Origin: JACDDK01 sp041747155
GTDB lineage: Bacteria > Actinomycetota > Rubrobacteria > Rubrobacterales > Rubrobacteraceae
DNA: 25,848 nt
Assembly: GCA_041747155.1 (NCBI GenBank)
Contig: JBGTFQ010000184.1
Location: forward strand, 1 to 25,848
Direction of reading: 5' to 3'
Shown here: piece by piece, positions 7,307 through 14,316 of the stretch
Numbering within the stretch: the stretch's first letter is position 1
How the letters are laid out: the number at the start of each line of letters is the position of its first letter
Made by a program: the position numbers and the translations under genes
The notes under the pieces: generated by a model
The model's database searches: none
The model's input: the letters and a program-made list of their open reading frames with translations, nothing else
Told to the model about the DNA's origin: nothing

Positions 7307-8973
7307 TGACGGAAACCCAGAAAGCCCCGACTATCCAAGCGCCGCGCGGCACGGAGCTAACCTGCAAAGGCTGGCATCAGGAGGCCGCCCTGCGGATGCT
7401 GATGAACAACCTCGACCCCGAAGTCGCCGAGCGCCCCGAAGACCTCGTTGTCTACGGTGGCACTGGCAAGGCCGCCCGAAGTTGGGAGAGCTTCTGGGCG
7501 ATAGTTAGCACGCTGCAAAACCTTGAAAACGACGAGACCTTGCTCGTGCAGTCCGGCAAGCCCGTGGCTGTCTTCAAGACGCATCCGATGTCGCCCCGGG
7601 TCCTGATCGCGAACTCCCTGCTCGTCCCCGAGTGGGCGGATTGGGCGACGTTCCGGGGATTGGAGAAGGCCGGGCTCACGATGTACGGCCAAATGACGGC
7701 GGGATCTTGGATCTACATAGGAACCCAGGGAATCCTTCAGGGGACTTTCGAGACCTTCGCCGCTGTCGCCGAACAGCGTTTCGACGGCACCCTGAAAGGC
7801 CGCGTCTGCCTAACCGCCGGTCTTGGCGGCATGGGCGGAGCGCAGCCACTCGCCATCACCATGAACAGCGGCGTAGCCTTGTGCGTCGAGATCGACGAAA
7901 AGCGCATCGACCGCCGCATCGAGCACCGCTACCTCGACGAACGCATCGACGACCTTGACGATGCCATAGCCCGCGCCGAGGAAGCCAAGAAGGCTGGCGA
8001 AGCAGTGTCAATCGGAATCCTCGGGAATGCGGCGGAGATCTTCCCGGCCCTGCTCGAACGTGGCTACGTCCCGGACGTGGTCACCGACCAGACCTCCGCT
8101 CACGACCCGCTCGTCGGCTACGTGCCGACTGGCTACGATCTCGACGACGCCTCCGAATTGCGCGAGTCGGCCCCGGAAGTCTACATAAACGAGTCTCGCG
8201 CTTCGATGGCCCGGCATTGTGAGGCGACGGTCGGGTTCATGGATCGGGGCGCGGAGGTCTTCGACTACGGCAACTCTCTGCGCGGCGAGGCGAAGCTCGG
8301 CGGCTTCGAGAGGGCTTACTCGTATCCGGGGTTCGTCCCGGCGTACATCCGACCGCTTTTCTGCGAGGGTAAGGGGCCGTTCCGGTGGGCCGCGCTTTCA
8401 GGAGATCCGGCGGACATCGCCGCCACCGACGATGCGATGTTGGAGCTATTCCCCGAAGATGAACGGCTCTCGCGGTGGATCTCGGAGGCCCGTGAGAAGG
8501 TCCACTTCCAGGGCTTGCCTGCTCGTATCTGCTGGCTCGGGGCCGGGGAGCGGTACAAGGCCGGGCTGCGGTTCAACGAACTGGTGGCGGACGGCACCAT
8601 CTCCGCGCCGATAATTATCGGGCGGGATCACCTCGACACCGGTAGCGTCGCCTCCCCCAACCGCGAGACCGAGTCCATGAAAGATGGCTCGGACGCCATC
8701 GCCGACTGGCCCATCCTAAACGCCCTGCTCGCCACCGCCGGAGGAGCGAGCTGGGTCGCAGTCCACCACGGCGGCGGCGTGGGGATCGGACGCTCCATCC
8801 ACGCCGGAGCGCAAGTCCTCGCCGACGGAACCGAAGAAGGCGCGGCCCGCCTCGAACGAGTCCTGACCAATGATCCCGGTATAGGAGTCGTTCGGCACGC
8901 CGACGCGGGCTACGAGTCCGCCAGGGCCGCCGCCAAACGTCTCGGCATCAAAATGCCGATGCTCGACGCTTGA
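7306..8973 (+). CDS. hutU: Urocanate hydratase
   Basis: HutU converts urocanate to 4-imidazolone-5-propionate using tightly bound NAD+ as an electrophile. The 555-residue length is normal. Characteristic stretches are GTGKAARSWESF (about 52), the dinucleotide-binding region TAGLGGMGGAQP (about 170), TDQTSAHDPLVGYVP (about 260) and ARICWLGAGERYKAG with the catalytic-site Cys409. The ATG at 7306 overlaps the preceding TAA by one base and has GAGGAGG at 7294-7300. An open frame continues upstream to 7087 but lies within the amidohydrolase gene and is not used. Its stop overlaps the hutF start by four bases. It should be cytoplasmic and act directly after the lyase. Confidence 0.97.
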   Translation: MTETQKAPTIQAPRGTELTCKGWHQEAALRMLMNNLDPEVAERPEDLVVYGGTGKAARSWESFWAIVSTLQNLENDETLLVQSGKPVAVFKTHPMSPRVLIANSLLVPEWADWATFRGLEKAGLTMYGQMTAGSWIYIGTQGILQGTFETFAAVAEQRFDGTLKGRVCLTAGLGGMGGAQPLAITMNSGVALCVEIDEKRIDRRIEHRYLDERIDDLDDAIARAEEAKKAGEAVSIGILGNAAEIFPALLERGYVPDVVTDQTSAHDPLVGYVPTGYDLDDASELRESAPEVYINESRASMARHCEATVGFMDRGAEVFDYGNSLRGEAKLGGFERAYSYPGFVPAYIRPLFCEGKGPFRWAALSGDPADIAATDDAMLELFPEDERLSRWISEAREKVHFQGLPARICWLGAGERYKAGLRFNELVADGTISAPIIIGRDHLDTGSVASPNRETESMKDGSDAIADWPILNALLATAGGASWVAVHHGGGVGIGRSIHAGAQVLADGTEEGAARLERVLTNDPGIGVVRHADAGYESARAAAKRLGIKMPMLDA

Positions 8974-10229
8974 GACGAACTCTACTCCCCGATCTCATCC
9001 TGGATGCCCACGGCGCACAGGCCGGAGTCGGCATAACTATCGAAGATGGCTGCATTGTGGGGATCGGACCAAGCGAAGACGGCGAACGGCTGCCGGGCCG
9101 GGCATTCTGTCTCGGCTTCGTAAACGATCACAGCCACGCTTTCCAGCGCGGGCTGCGCGGCACCGTGGAACGTATCGACCCCTCGCACCCGCACGACGAC
9201 TTCTGGACGTGGCGCGAGAAGATGTACGAGCTGGCAGGTGATCTCACCCCCGAGTCCATGCGACTCACAAGTGAACGCTGCTTCGGGGAGATGCTCTCTG
9301 CAGGTTACACCAGCGTCACCGAATTTCACTACGTTCACCACCAGGCCGACGGAACCCCCTACGAAAACCCGAACGCTCTAGCGAAAGCCGTAGCGGAAGC
9401 AGCCGAGGCTGTGGGAATCCGACTTTTGCTGCTCCCCACAGCTTACAACCGTGGTGGTCATCTGCGCTTCGTAGACTCGGAGCTACCGGAATTCCTCGAA
9501 AGGGTTGACGCTCTACGAGGTTGGGCGTCGGAGCGTCCGATGGTCGAAGTCGGGGTGGCGGCGCACAGCGTGCGGGCAGTGCCTCGTGTGTGGCTCGAAG
9601 GTTTGCGTGCTTACGCGAATACCGAGGGTCTAAAGCTCCACATACACGCGGATGAACAACCGCGAGAGATCGAGGAGTGCAAGCGTGAGCACGGGCTGCG
9701 TCCGGTAGAGTTGTTGGCGGAGTGCGGATTTCTAGGGCCGCAGACCACCATCGTGCATGCCACGCACGCGAATGAGCGGGAGTTGGATCTCCTCTCCGAG
9801 CGAGGCTCATCGGTATGCGCGTGCCCCACCACAGAGGGGAACCTGGGTGATGGTTTCTTACCAGCCAAAGGCATCCTGAATCGCGACATCCCGCTAACCA
9901 TCGGCTCCGATTCGCACGTCCGGGTGGACCCGTTGGAAGAACTGCGTGAGATTGAGACGAATGCGCGCAGGCTCTCCGATCGTCGCAACGTCCTCATCTC
10001 CGGCGATGACGTCTCCCCCACGCCGTATCTGCTGCGAACGGGCTGGGGCGTGGAAGGAATGAAGTCCGGAGATCCAGCGGACTTCATCGAGTTGGACCTG
10101 ACACACCCGAGCCTCGTGGATGTGCAGCCTTCGGCGTTGCCTTCGGCTCTAGTGTTCGGCGCTAGCAGTGCGGTCGTGGCGGGGACGTGGGTCGGCGGGC
10201 GTCGCGTTTACAGAGAAGACCGTGGCTGA
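8970..10229 (+). CDS. hutF: Formimidoylglutamate deiminase
   Basis: HutF removes ammonia from N-formimino-L-glutamate to give N-formyl-L-glutamate, the first half of the two-step route from formiminoglutamate. The 419-residue amidohydrolase-superfamily protein shows the metal-binding HSHAFQRGLRG (His54, His56), LHIHADEQ (His224, His226), a histidine in IVHATHA, and the aspartate in TIGSDSHVRVDP (about 314). HAFQR and HADEQ are typical of HutF rather than of cytosine or guanine deaminases. It starts at TTG 8970 inside the hutU stop (TTGA) and ends eight bases into hutI. The product needs a deformylase, which is not present as HutG; the upstream M20 enzyme is the candidate. Confidence 0.93.
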   Translation: MRRTLLPDLILDAHGAQAGVGITIEDGCIVGIGPSEDGERLPGRAFCLGFVNDHSHAFQRGLRGTVERIDPSHPHDDFWTWREKMYELAGDLTPESMRLTSERCFGEMLSAGYTSVTEFHYVHHQADGTPYENPNALAKAVAEAAEAVGIRLLLLPTAYNRGGHLRFVDSELPEFLERVDALRGWASERPMVEVGVAAHSVRAVPRVWLEGLRAYANTEGLKLHIHADEQPREIEECKREHGLRPVELLAECGFLGPQTTIVHATHANERELDLLSERGSSVCACPTTEGNLGDGFLPAKGILNRDIPLTIGSDSHVRVDPLEELREIETNARRLSDRRNVLISGDDVSPTPYLLRTGWGVEGMKSGDPADFIELDLTHPSLVDVQPSALPSALVFGASSAVVAGTWVGGRRVYREDRG

Positions 10230-11460
10230 TGTAACGCTCCTGGTCCACGACCTCCAGGCCGCCGTTACGCCGCCCGGAAACGGGCCACTAAGAGGCCAAG
10301 CCCTGGGAAACCTAACGATACACTCCCCCGCATCCATCGCGATCTCCGGCGACCGCATCGTCGCTATTGGTCCTCCAAAAGAAGTGCTAGAAGGGATCCC
10401 GACCGGCGTGCAATACGAGAGCCTCGACGGGCGCGGCAAAGTCGCGCTGCCGGGGCTCATAGATTGTCACGCGCACCCGGCCTTTCTCGGGCACCGAGCG
10501 GCGGAATTCGAGCTGCGGGCGAGCGGAGCAGCCTACGAGGAGATCCAGGCCGCAGGCGGTGGCATTCGCTCCACAGTCGCCGCAACCCGAGCCGGAACCG
10601 AATCCGACCTCTCTGCGGCCATCGAAAAGCATCTCGGCTGGATGCTCGACCATGGCACCACGACCGCCGAGGCGAAATCCGGCTACGGCCTTGACCTCAA
10701 AACCGAACTGAAATCTCTTCGCGCTATCCACGCTGCCGCCCAGACGAGCCCCATCGACGTACACTCAACGTTTCTCGGGGCGCATACCGTGCCACCGGAA
10801 TACGACGATGCAGCGGCGTATGTAGAGTTCGTGATCCGGGAAGTCTTACCGCAGGCCGCGCCTCTCGTACAAGCCGGGGATGTCTTCCTGGAACGCGGAT
10901 CTTTCGAGACGCCGGAGGCCCGACGATATCTCGAAGCGTGTAGCAAGTACGGACTCGCGTTGCGGCTACACGCGGATCAATTCTCCGAGCGCGGCGCGAT
11001 CCCACTGGCTATAGAGCTCGCCGCCCGCAGCGTGGACCATCTCGAAAACACCGGCGACGCCGGAGCCCGGATGCTCGCTAGGAGCAACGTGGCGGCAGTC
11101 CTCCTTCCGGCCTGCGCCCTATTCCTGGACCTGCCTCTTCCTCCCGCCCGCTTGCTCGCCGACGAAGGCGCTATCGTCGCGCTGGCGACCGACTTCAACC
11201 CTGGAAGCTCCTTCTGCGAATCCCTGCCACTGGTCATGAATCTGGCCTGTACGCGCCTCAAGCTCTCCCCTGCCGAAGCGCTCACGGCCTGCACCGCCAA
11301 CGCCGCTCACGTACTCGGCTTGAACGACGTTAGCAGGCTCGCACCCGACTACAAGGCCGACGTGCTCGTGCTCGACGCGCCGGATTGGCGGTATCTCGCT
11401 TATCATCTTGGAGGCAACAGATTCGCCGCAAAAGTAAAGTCCGGGCGAATCCTCGTGTAG
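10222..11460 (+). CDS. hutI: Imidazolonepropionase
   Basis: HutI opens the ring of 4-imidazolone-5-propionate to give N-formimino-L-glutamate. The protein is an amidohydrolase-superfamily metalloenzyme of 412 residues, the usual length. It contains the first metal motif DCHAHPAFLGHRA (His83, His85), GTTTAEAKSGYGL, LRLHADQF, SVDHLENT and ALATDFNPGSSFCESLP. I choose GTG 10222, which overlaps the hutF end by eight bases and has AGAGAAG at 10212-10218. An upstream GTG-type start near 10168 would read through the hutF gene. It is the last clear hut gene; only 26 bases separate it from the next gene, and I see no hairpin between them. Confidence 0.95.
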   Translation: MADVTLLVHDLQAAVTPPGNGPLRGQALGNLTIHSPASIAISGDRIVAIGPPKEVLEGIPTGVQYESLDGRGKVALPGLIDCHAHPAFLGHRAAEFELRASGAAYEEIQAAGGGIRSTVAATRAGTESDLSAAIEKHLGWMLDHGTTTAEAKSGYGLDLKTELKSLRAIHAAAQTSPIDVHSTFLGAHTVPPEYDDAAAYVEFVIREVLPQAAPLVQAGDVFLERGSFETPEARRYLEACSKYGLALRLHADQFSERGAIPLAIELAARSVDHLENTGDAGARMLARSNVAAVLLPACALFLDLPLPPARLLADEGAIVALATDFNPGSSFCESLPLVMNLACTRLKLSPAEALTACTANAAHVLGLNDVSRLAPDYKADVLVLDAPDWRYLAYHLGGNRFAAKVKSGRILV

Positions 11461-11474
11461 TGGAAGCATCCTGC

Positions 11475-11480
11475 TAAACT
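11475..11480 (+). promoter_or_regulatory. -10 element placed for a leaderless transcript
   Basis: TAAACT ends six bases before ATG 11487, so transcription would start at or next to the start codon. No ribosome binding site precedes that ATG. The -35 region is weak (TCGTGT at 11453-11458). The same TAAACT box at the same kind of distance occurs before argH. Confidence 0.45.
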
Positions 11481-11486
11481 GACTTT

Positions 11487-11849
11487 ATGACCACGACAGT
11501 ACGCATAAGACCTGAGTTGATCACCGCCCACCGGCTCCGCATCGAGATGTTCGGCCTCGACGACGAAGATATCGAGAACACCATCCGCATGAAAGGCTGG
11601 GCCTGGGTCCTCGCCCGCAATGGCTGGGCCTACGCCGGAGAGCCGGATTTCATCTACCGCCAGATCCGGGAGGTAGTCATCGCCATGCCAGGCATAATCT
11701 TCGACGAAGCCGGTATCGAGGAATCTATCCAAACCGTACTCGACAAAGCCCGCTCTGACGAGGAACGCGAAGAAGGCCGAGACCTGCTGCGGCGAGCCTT
11801 CGAGAAGACAGATCAACCCGCAGGCATCGAAATTCTAGACAAAGCGTAG
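11487..11849 (+). CDS. Hypothetical protein, 120 residues
   Basis: I do not recognise this protein. Codons end mostly in G or C in the pattern of neighbouring genes, and the opposite-strand frame (11816-11403) looks like its shadow, so I take this strand as coding. It is hydrophilic and probably cytoplasmic. The N-terminal half is mixed with tryptophans (KGWAWVLARNGWAYAG, about residues 36-51), and the C-terminal third is rich in Glu and Arg with helix-forming character. No signal peptide, membrane segment or cysteine is present. It lies just after hutI but appears to have its own -10 box and to be leaderless. No function is proposed. Confidence 0.65.
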   Translation: MTTTVRIRPELITAHRLRIEMFGLDDEDIENTIRMKGWAWVLARNGWAYAGEPDFIYRQIREVVIAMPGIIFDEAGIEESIQTVLDKARSDEEREEGRDLLRRAFEKTDQPAGIEILDKA

Positions 11850-12158
11850 AGTTAGTCAGCGCGTCAGCAGTTCAGGTTTCGATAGTCGGTTGGTAAGCGT
11901 CCCAGAAAGTTTGCAGGATCTCCGGTTGGCTCACACGTGGCCTTCAACACGAAGCCCAATTTGCTCTTGCGCATGATCCCGGATAACAACTATACTTACT
12001 CTGCTTGTTTGTTTCATTGCTAAACTTGGTGCACTGAATTCACGGTGTCTAGGTTAGTGTCAGGGAGAGGTGTCCATAAGCTTTTCGGTTGACTATCAGG
12101 GGACAAGAAACGGTGCATAATGATCGACATCGTAGCCGGGCTATCGGAGAGGCGGAGA
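11850..12158. other. Intergenic region with a possible promoter
   Basis: This stretch of about 310 bases has no convincing gene on either strand and is richer in A+T than its flanks. The clearest signal is TATACT at 11991-11996 with TTGCGC at 11967-11972 (18-base spacing), a plausible promoter facing the LPXTG gene. TTGACT at 12089-12094 has no well-spaced -10. I found no tRNA-like cloverleaf or T-loop consensus. If the 11991 promoter is used, the LPXTG unit has a leader of about 150 bases. Confidence 0.4.
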
Positions 12159-12227
12159 ATGACATACCGGCAGGAGTTCCAGGTGATCTATTTCCGGCAC
12201 CCGAACGATCTGCATGGCCCGTGGTGA
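12159..12227 (+). CDS. 22-codon leader ORF coupled to the LPXTG gene
   Basis: ATG 12159 is preceded by GGAGAGG at 12146-12152 with six bases between them, a better initiation site than any for the gene that follows. It encodes 22 residues, starting MTYRQEF and ending GPW, and stops at TGA 12225-12227. That stop overlaps GTG 12224 of the LPXTG gene as GTGA. The arrangement fits translational coupling, in which ribosomes finishing the small ORF reinitiate on the surface-protein gene. The peptide has no membrane segment and I do not recognise it. Alternatively a frameshift has split a longer N-terminus from the signal peptide. Confidence 0.45.
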   Translation: MTYRQEFQVIYFRHPNDLHGPW

Positions 12228-12628
12228 AACCAAGCTCGTTTGTGTCCTTACTGGCGGCTGCACTCCTGGCAACAATGATGACCGTAACGGTCACCGTTAC
12301 GCCCGCCCTGGCGCAGACATCGGGGAACGCACCGGACTACGTACTGAAAGAAGAAGGGACCGTCATCATCGACGGTGACGGCGCCACCGACTGCACCTCG
12401 TTCGCCTTCTTCCTCGAGCAAGGGACCTTCGAGTCGGGAAACATCTCCCCCGGTGCCCAGCGCGTGCTGGAGCAATGCGAAGAGGCCGGTTTCTTAAACT
12501 CTGAAGGTGTCTCGGCGGTCGACGGAGAGAGCGAAACATTGCCCGAAACCGGCGGTTCTGGCCTTACGCTAACGCTGGCCGCCGCAGTGCTGGCGAGCGG
12601 ACTCCTCGCACGTAAGGCTGCCTGGTAG
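12224..12628 (+). CDS. Small secreted LPXTG-anchored surface protein
   Basis: From GTG 12224 the protein is 134 residues. It starts with a basic residue and a long hydrophobic signal peptide (SFVSLLAAALLATMM) ending in TPALAQ, a good signal peptidase I site. A compact acidic middle contains two cysteines (in DCTSF and EQCEE) that could form a disulfide. The C-terminus is a textbook sortase signal: LPETG, a hydrophobic stretch (LTLTLAAAVLASGLLA) and a short basic tail (RKAAW). A sortase should therefore link it to the cell wall. No sortase gene is in the window. A continuous frame extends upstream to 12089, but the translation-start signals favour the coupled GTG (or GTG 12221). The middle domain is not recognised. 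Confidence 0.75.
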   Translation: MKPSSFVSLLAAALLATMMTVTVTVTPALAQTSGNAPDYVLKEEGTVIIDGDGATDCTSFAFFLEQGTFESGNISPGAQRVLEQCEEAGFLNSEGVSAVDGESETLPETGGSGLTLTLAAAVLASGLLARKAAW

Positions 12629-12734
12629 GTCACCAGCAGGGCTCGCCTCCGACAACTCTGAATTTTTGTCTCTGCACGGGCCAACGGGGCTTCGCAGAGC
12701 TTCTGCTCTCAACTTCTACGAACTTTGGGATAAC

Positions 12735-13157
12735 CTAACCGGTGCTACGTTCGAACGCCTCCACCGCCGCAGCTTGTGCGGCTGTCTCGACTGAGCCGGG
12801 TCTCTGCTCGCGTATCCGACGGATTGCCTCTCCCGCACCGAGTCCATGACTACACACCAGGTAGCACGCTAGTAGCGTTCCGGTACGGCCCAGCCCTCCG
12901 CCGCAGTGGACCGCTACAGGTTCTCCAACCGCACGAGACTCCAGGATGGCTGCTACTCCAGCCTCAAGTTGCTCCTGCGTAGGCGCGGTAAAATCCCCCA
13001 CCGGCAGATGGACTTCTCTCAAGCCGTTTCGGGCGAGTCGATGCGGGTCTTGGGGCTTCTCGTGCAGATTGACGAGAACCCGAACGCCCTGGCGTGCGAG
13101 ATCCGCGAGCGCCCGCTCCGAGCGTGGATAGGCGCAGCCCAAAACTCCCTCGGACAC
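12735..13157 (-). CDS. Dual-specificity/tyrosine phosphatase-like protein
   Basis: This 140-residue protein carries the cysteine-phosphatase loop HCGGGLGRTG (His84, nucleophile Cys85, Arg91), matching HCX5R. A likely general acid is Asp55 in VGDFTAP. The size and GVLGCAYPRSE at the N-terminus resemble compact archaeal and bacterial dual-specificity phosphatases of the DUSP23/CDKN3-like type. A stop lies directly before GTG 13157, so no longer N-terminus is possible in this frame; homologues usually have a few more residues there. It would hydrolyse phosphotyrosine, phosphoserine or phosphorylated small molecules in the cytoplasm. It lies downstream of a metallophosphoesterase on the same strand, about 220 bases away, and converges on the LPXTG gene. 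Confidence 0.85.
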   Translation of the reverse strand: MSEGVLGCAYPRSERALADLARQGVRVLVNLHEKPQDPHRLARNGLREVHLPVGDFTAPTQEQLEAGVAAILESRAVGEPVAVHCGGGLGRTGTLLACYLVCSHGLGAGEAIRRIREQRPGSVETAAQAAAVEAFERSTG

Positions 13158-13279
13158 TCAGATTCCACGGTCAGTCAAGCAAAGTACCATCCGCATGACT
13201 GCCCAGGTCCGGGGCAATCGCCGACGAAGAACATCACCGACCACTAAAAGCCTCAACGGACCAAGTACGGCAGGTACTT

Positions 13280-13381
13280 TTAAAAAGTTTCAAGGGACTC
13301 GACTTGGGTCACGAGGGCGGTCGGCACGGGGTCGAAGAGTACCTCGACCTGAAAAGCGTCATACTCGGCGGCGTGTAACTT
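13280..13381 (-). other. 33-codon in-frame extension after the metallophosphoesterase TAG
   Basis: Directly after the TAG of the metallophosphoesterase gene the same frame stays open for 33 codons (KLHAAEYDAFQVEV... to SLETF) and ends at TAA 13280-13282. The composition is protein-like and codons are GC-ending where choice exists, as in neighbouring genes. It may be the old C-terminus of the enzyme cut off by a nonsense mutation, or be added by readthrough. A 6-bp hairpin (13263-13279) follows the TAA. Chance cannot be excluded at this length. Confidence 0.4.
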
Positions 13382-14200
13382 CTACAGAAACGGCAGCCTG
13401 TCGTAGAAGACGAAGTTCTCGTAGTCCGGGTAGAACTTGCTCGTGCTGACGGGACTGCGGGAGAAGCTGGCAAGAGGTTGTTGGCCTGCGGAGCCTTTGC
13501 CGGGTTCTTGCAGTGTGATCTCGACGGAGTCCTCGTCGAATTCGATGATGTTGTACGAGGGCGGCATGACTCCTCGGATTCTCATGGTGGATACGGTGCC
13601 GGAATGCACGATCCTCACGCCGGAGATGCTCCAGACGTAGGGCACGTGCCGGTGGCCGGAGAGGACCATATCCACCTTTAGCTCGCGAAGGATCGCCATT
13701 ACGTCGCCCGCGTCGCGCAGGTTGTTCACGTCGCGGCCCGTACCGGGAACGGCGAGAATGTGGTGGTGGATCATGAGTATCCTCGGCCCCTGATCCCAGC
13801 CCCGGAACTCCGAATCCAACCATCCGTAATGCTCGCGCCCAACCTCGCCTTCATCGAGGTCCGGCTTTGTGGAGTCCAGCGAGACGACCTTTGCCACACC
13901 TTCCGGGACCGAGATCTCGACCGACCGCTCCCGGATGCCGAAGAACTCCTCGAAGTGCCGATAGCCGACGTTCTTGGCGTCGTGGTTGCCCATCGAATAT
14001 ACGACGTTCTCGCATTCCAGACGGTCAAGGTAGCCTTTCGCCTCCTCGAACTCCCAGGGGTAGCCCTCCATCGTAAGGTCGCCGACCACGGCGACGAGAT
14101 CCGGGGCGATGGCGTTCGTCTCTTGGATTGTTGCCTCTAAGAGATCCGGACGAAACAACCCCGAACCAACATGCACATCGGACATCTGTACGATCTTCAC
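13382..14200 (-). CDS. Calcineurin-like metallophosphoesterase
   Basis: This is a 272-residue dinuclear metal phosphoesterase with all five signature blocks: DVH (Asp8, His10), GDLTMEG (Asp41), GNHDAKN (Asn72, His73), the HHH cluster in MIHHHI, and SGHRHVP. This arrangement is typical of cyclic-nucleotide phosphodiesterase/Icc-like and related exo-phosphoesterases, but the substrate cannot be fixed. I choose GTG 14200 because GGAGGT (minus strand of 14207-14212) is six bases upstream and MKIVQMSDVH is the normal N-terminus. An earlier ATG at 14266 adds a spurious segment. The C-terminal tail past residue 230 is Ser/Pro-rich then aromatic (FVFYDRLPFL). The frame continues for 33 codons beyond the TAG. 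It follows argH by about 110 bases on the same strand. Confidence 0.9.
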   Translation of the reverse strand: MKIVQMSDVHVGSGLFRPDLLEATIQETNAIAPDLVAVVGDLTMEGYPWEFEEAKGYLDRLECENVVYSMGNHDAKNVGYRHFEEFFGIRERSVEISVPEGVAKVVSLDSTKPDLDEGEVGREHYGWLDSEFRGWDQGPRILMIHHHILAVPGTGRDVNNLRDAGDVMAILRELKVDMVLSGHRHVPYVWSISGVRIVHSGTVSTMRIRGVMPPSYNIIEFDEDSVEITLQEPGKGSAGQQPLASFSRSPVSTSKFYPDYENFVFYDRLPFL

Positions 14201-14234
14201 CGGCTTACCTCCGTCTAGATCTCGACCAACTCCC

Positions 14235-14263
14235 ACTATACACGCCGAAAGCCAATACGCGAA
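14235..14263 (-). promoter_or_regulatory. Promoter candidate for the metallophosphoesterase gene
   Basis: On the minus strand TTCGCG (14258-14263) and TATAGT (14235-14240) are spaced by 17 bases. The -10 is good and the -35 is weak. The start point would fall near 14228, leaving a short leader that includes the GGAGGT ribosome binding site. Confidence 0.4.
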
Positions 14264-14293
14264 CACACCGTCCGAATGGAGGTCACGGCCCTA

Positions 14294-14316
14294 TGAAACT
14301 CCCGGCGCTAGTTTCA
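14294..14316 (-). terminator. Hairpin at the argH stop codon
   Basis: TGAAACT (14294-14300) and AGTTTCA (14310-14316) form a 7-bp stem with a 9-base GC-rich loop. The argH stop codon lies in the stem. No T-run follows, so it is at best a weak or factor-assisted terminator between argH and the metallophosphoesterase. Confidence 0.35.

Noticed and set aside
11403..11816. Minus-strand frame of 137 codons opposite the hypothetical gene
   Set aside because: The plus-strand frame has the GC-ending codon pattern and an upstream -10 box. The minus frame runs into hutI and looks like a shadow.
11850..12158. Possible tRNA or structured RNA in the largest gap
   Set aside because: I could not find a T-loop consensus, acceptor pairing or a clear cloverleaf. 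Only promoter-like signals stand out.
12670..12699. CTCTGC/GCAGAG repeat as a terminator between the LPXTG and phosphatase genes
   Set aside because: The stem is only 6 bp, the loop is 18 bases and no T-run follows. It is too weak to call.
13195..13449. Plus-strand frame between the phosphatase and metallophosphoesterase
   Set aside because: The product is arginine- and serine-rich low-complexity sequence without a start signal, and it overlaps the metallophosphoesterase end.
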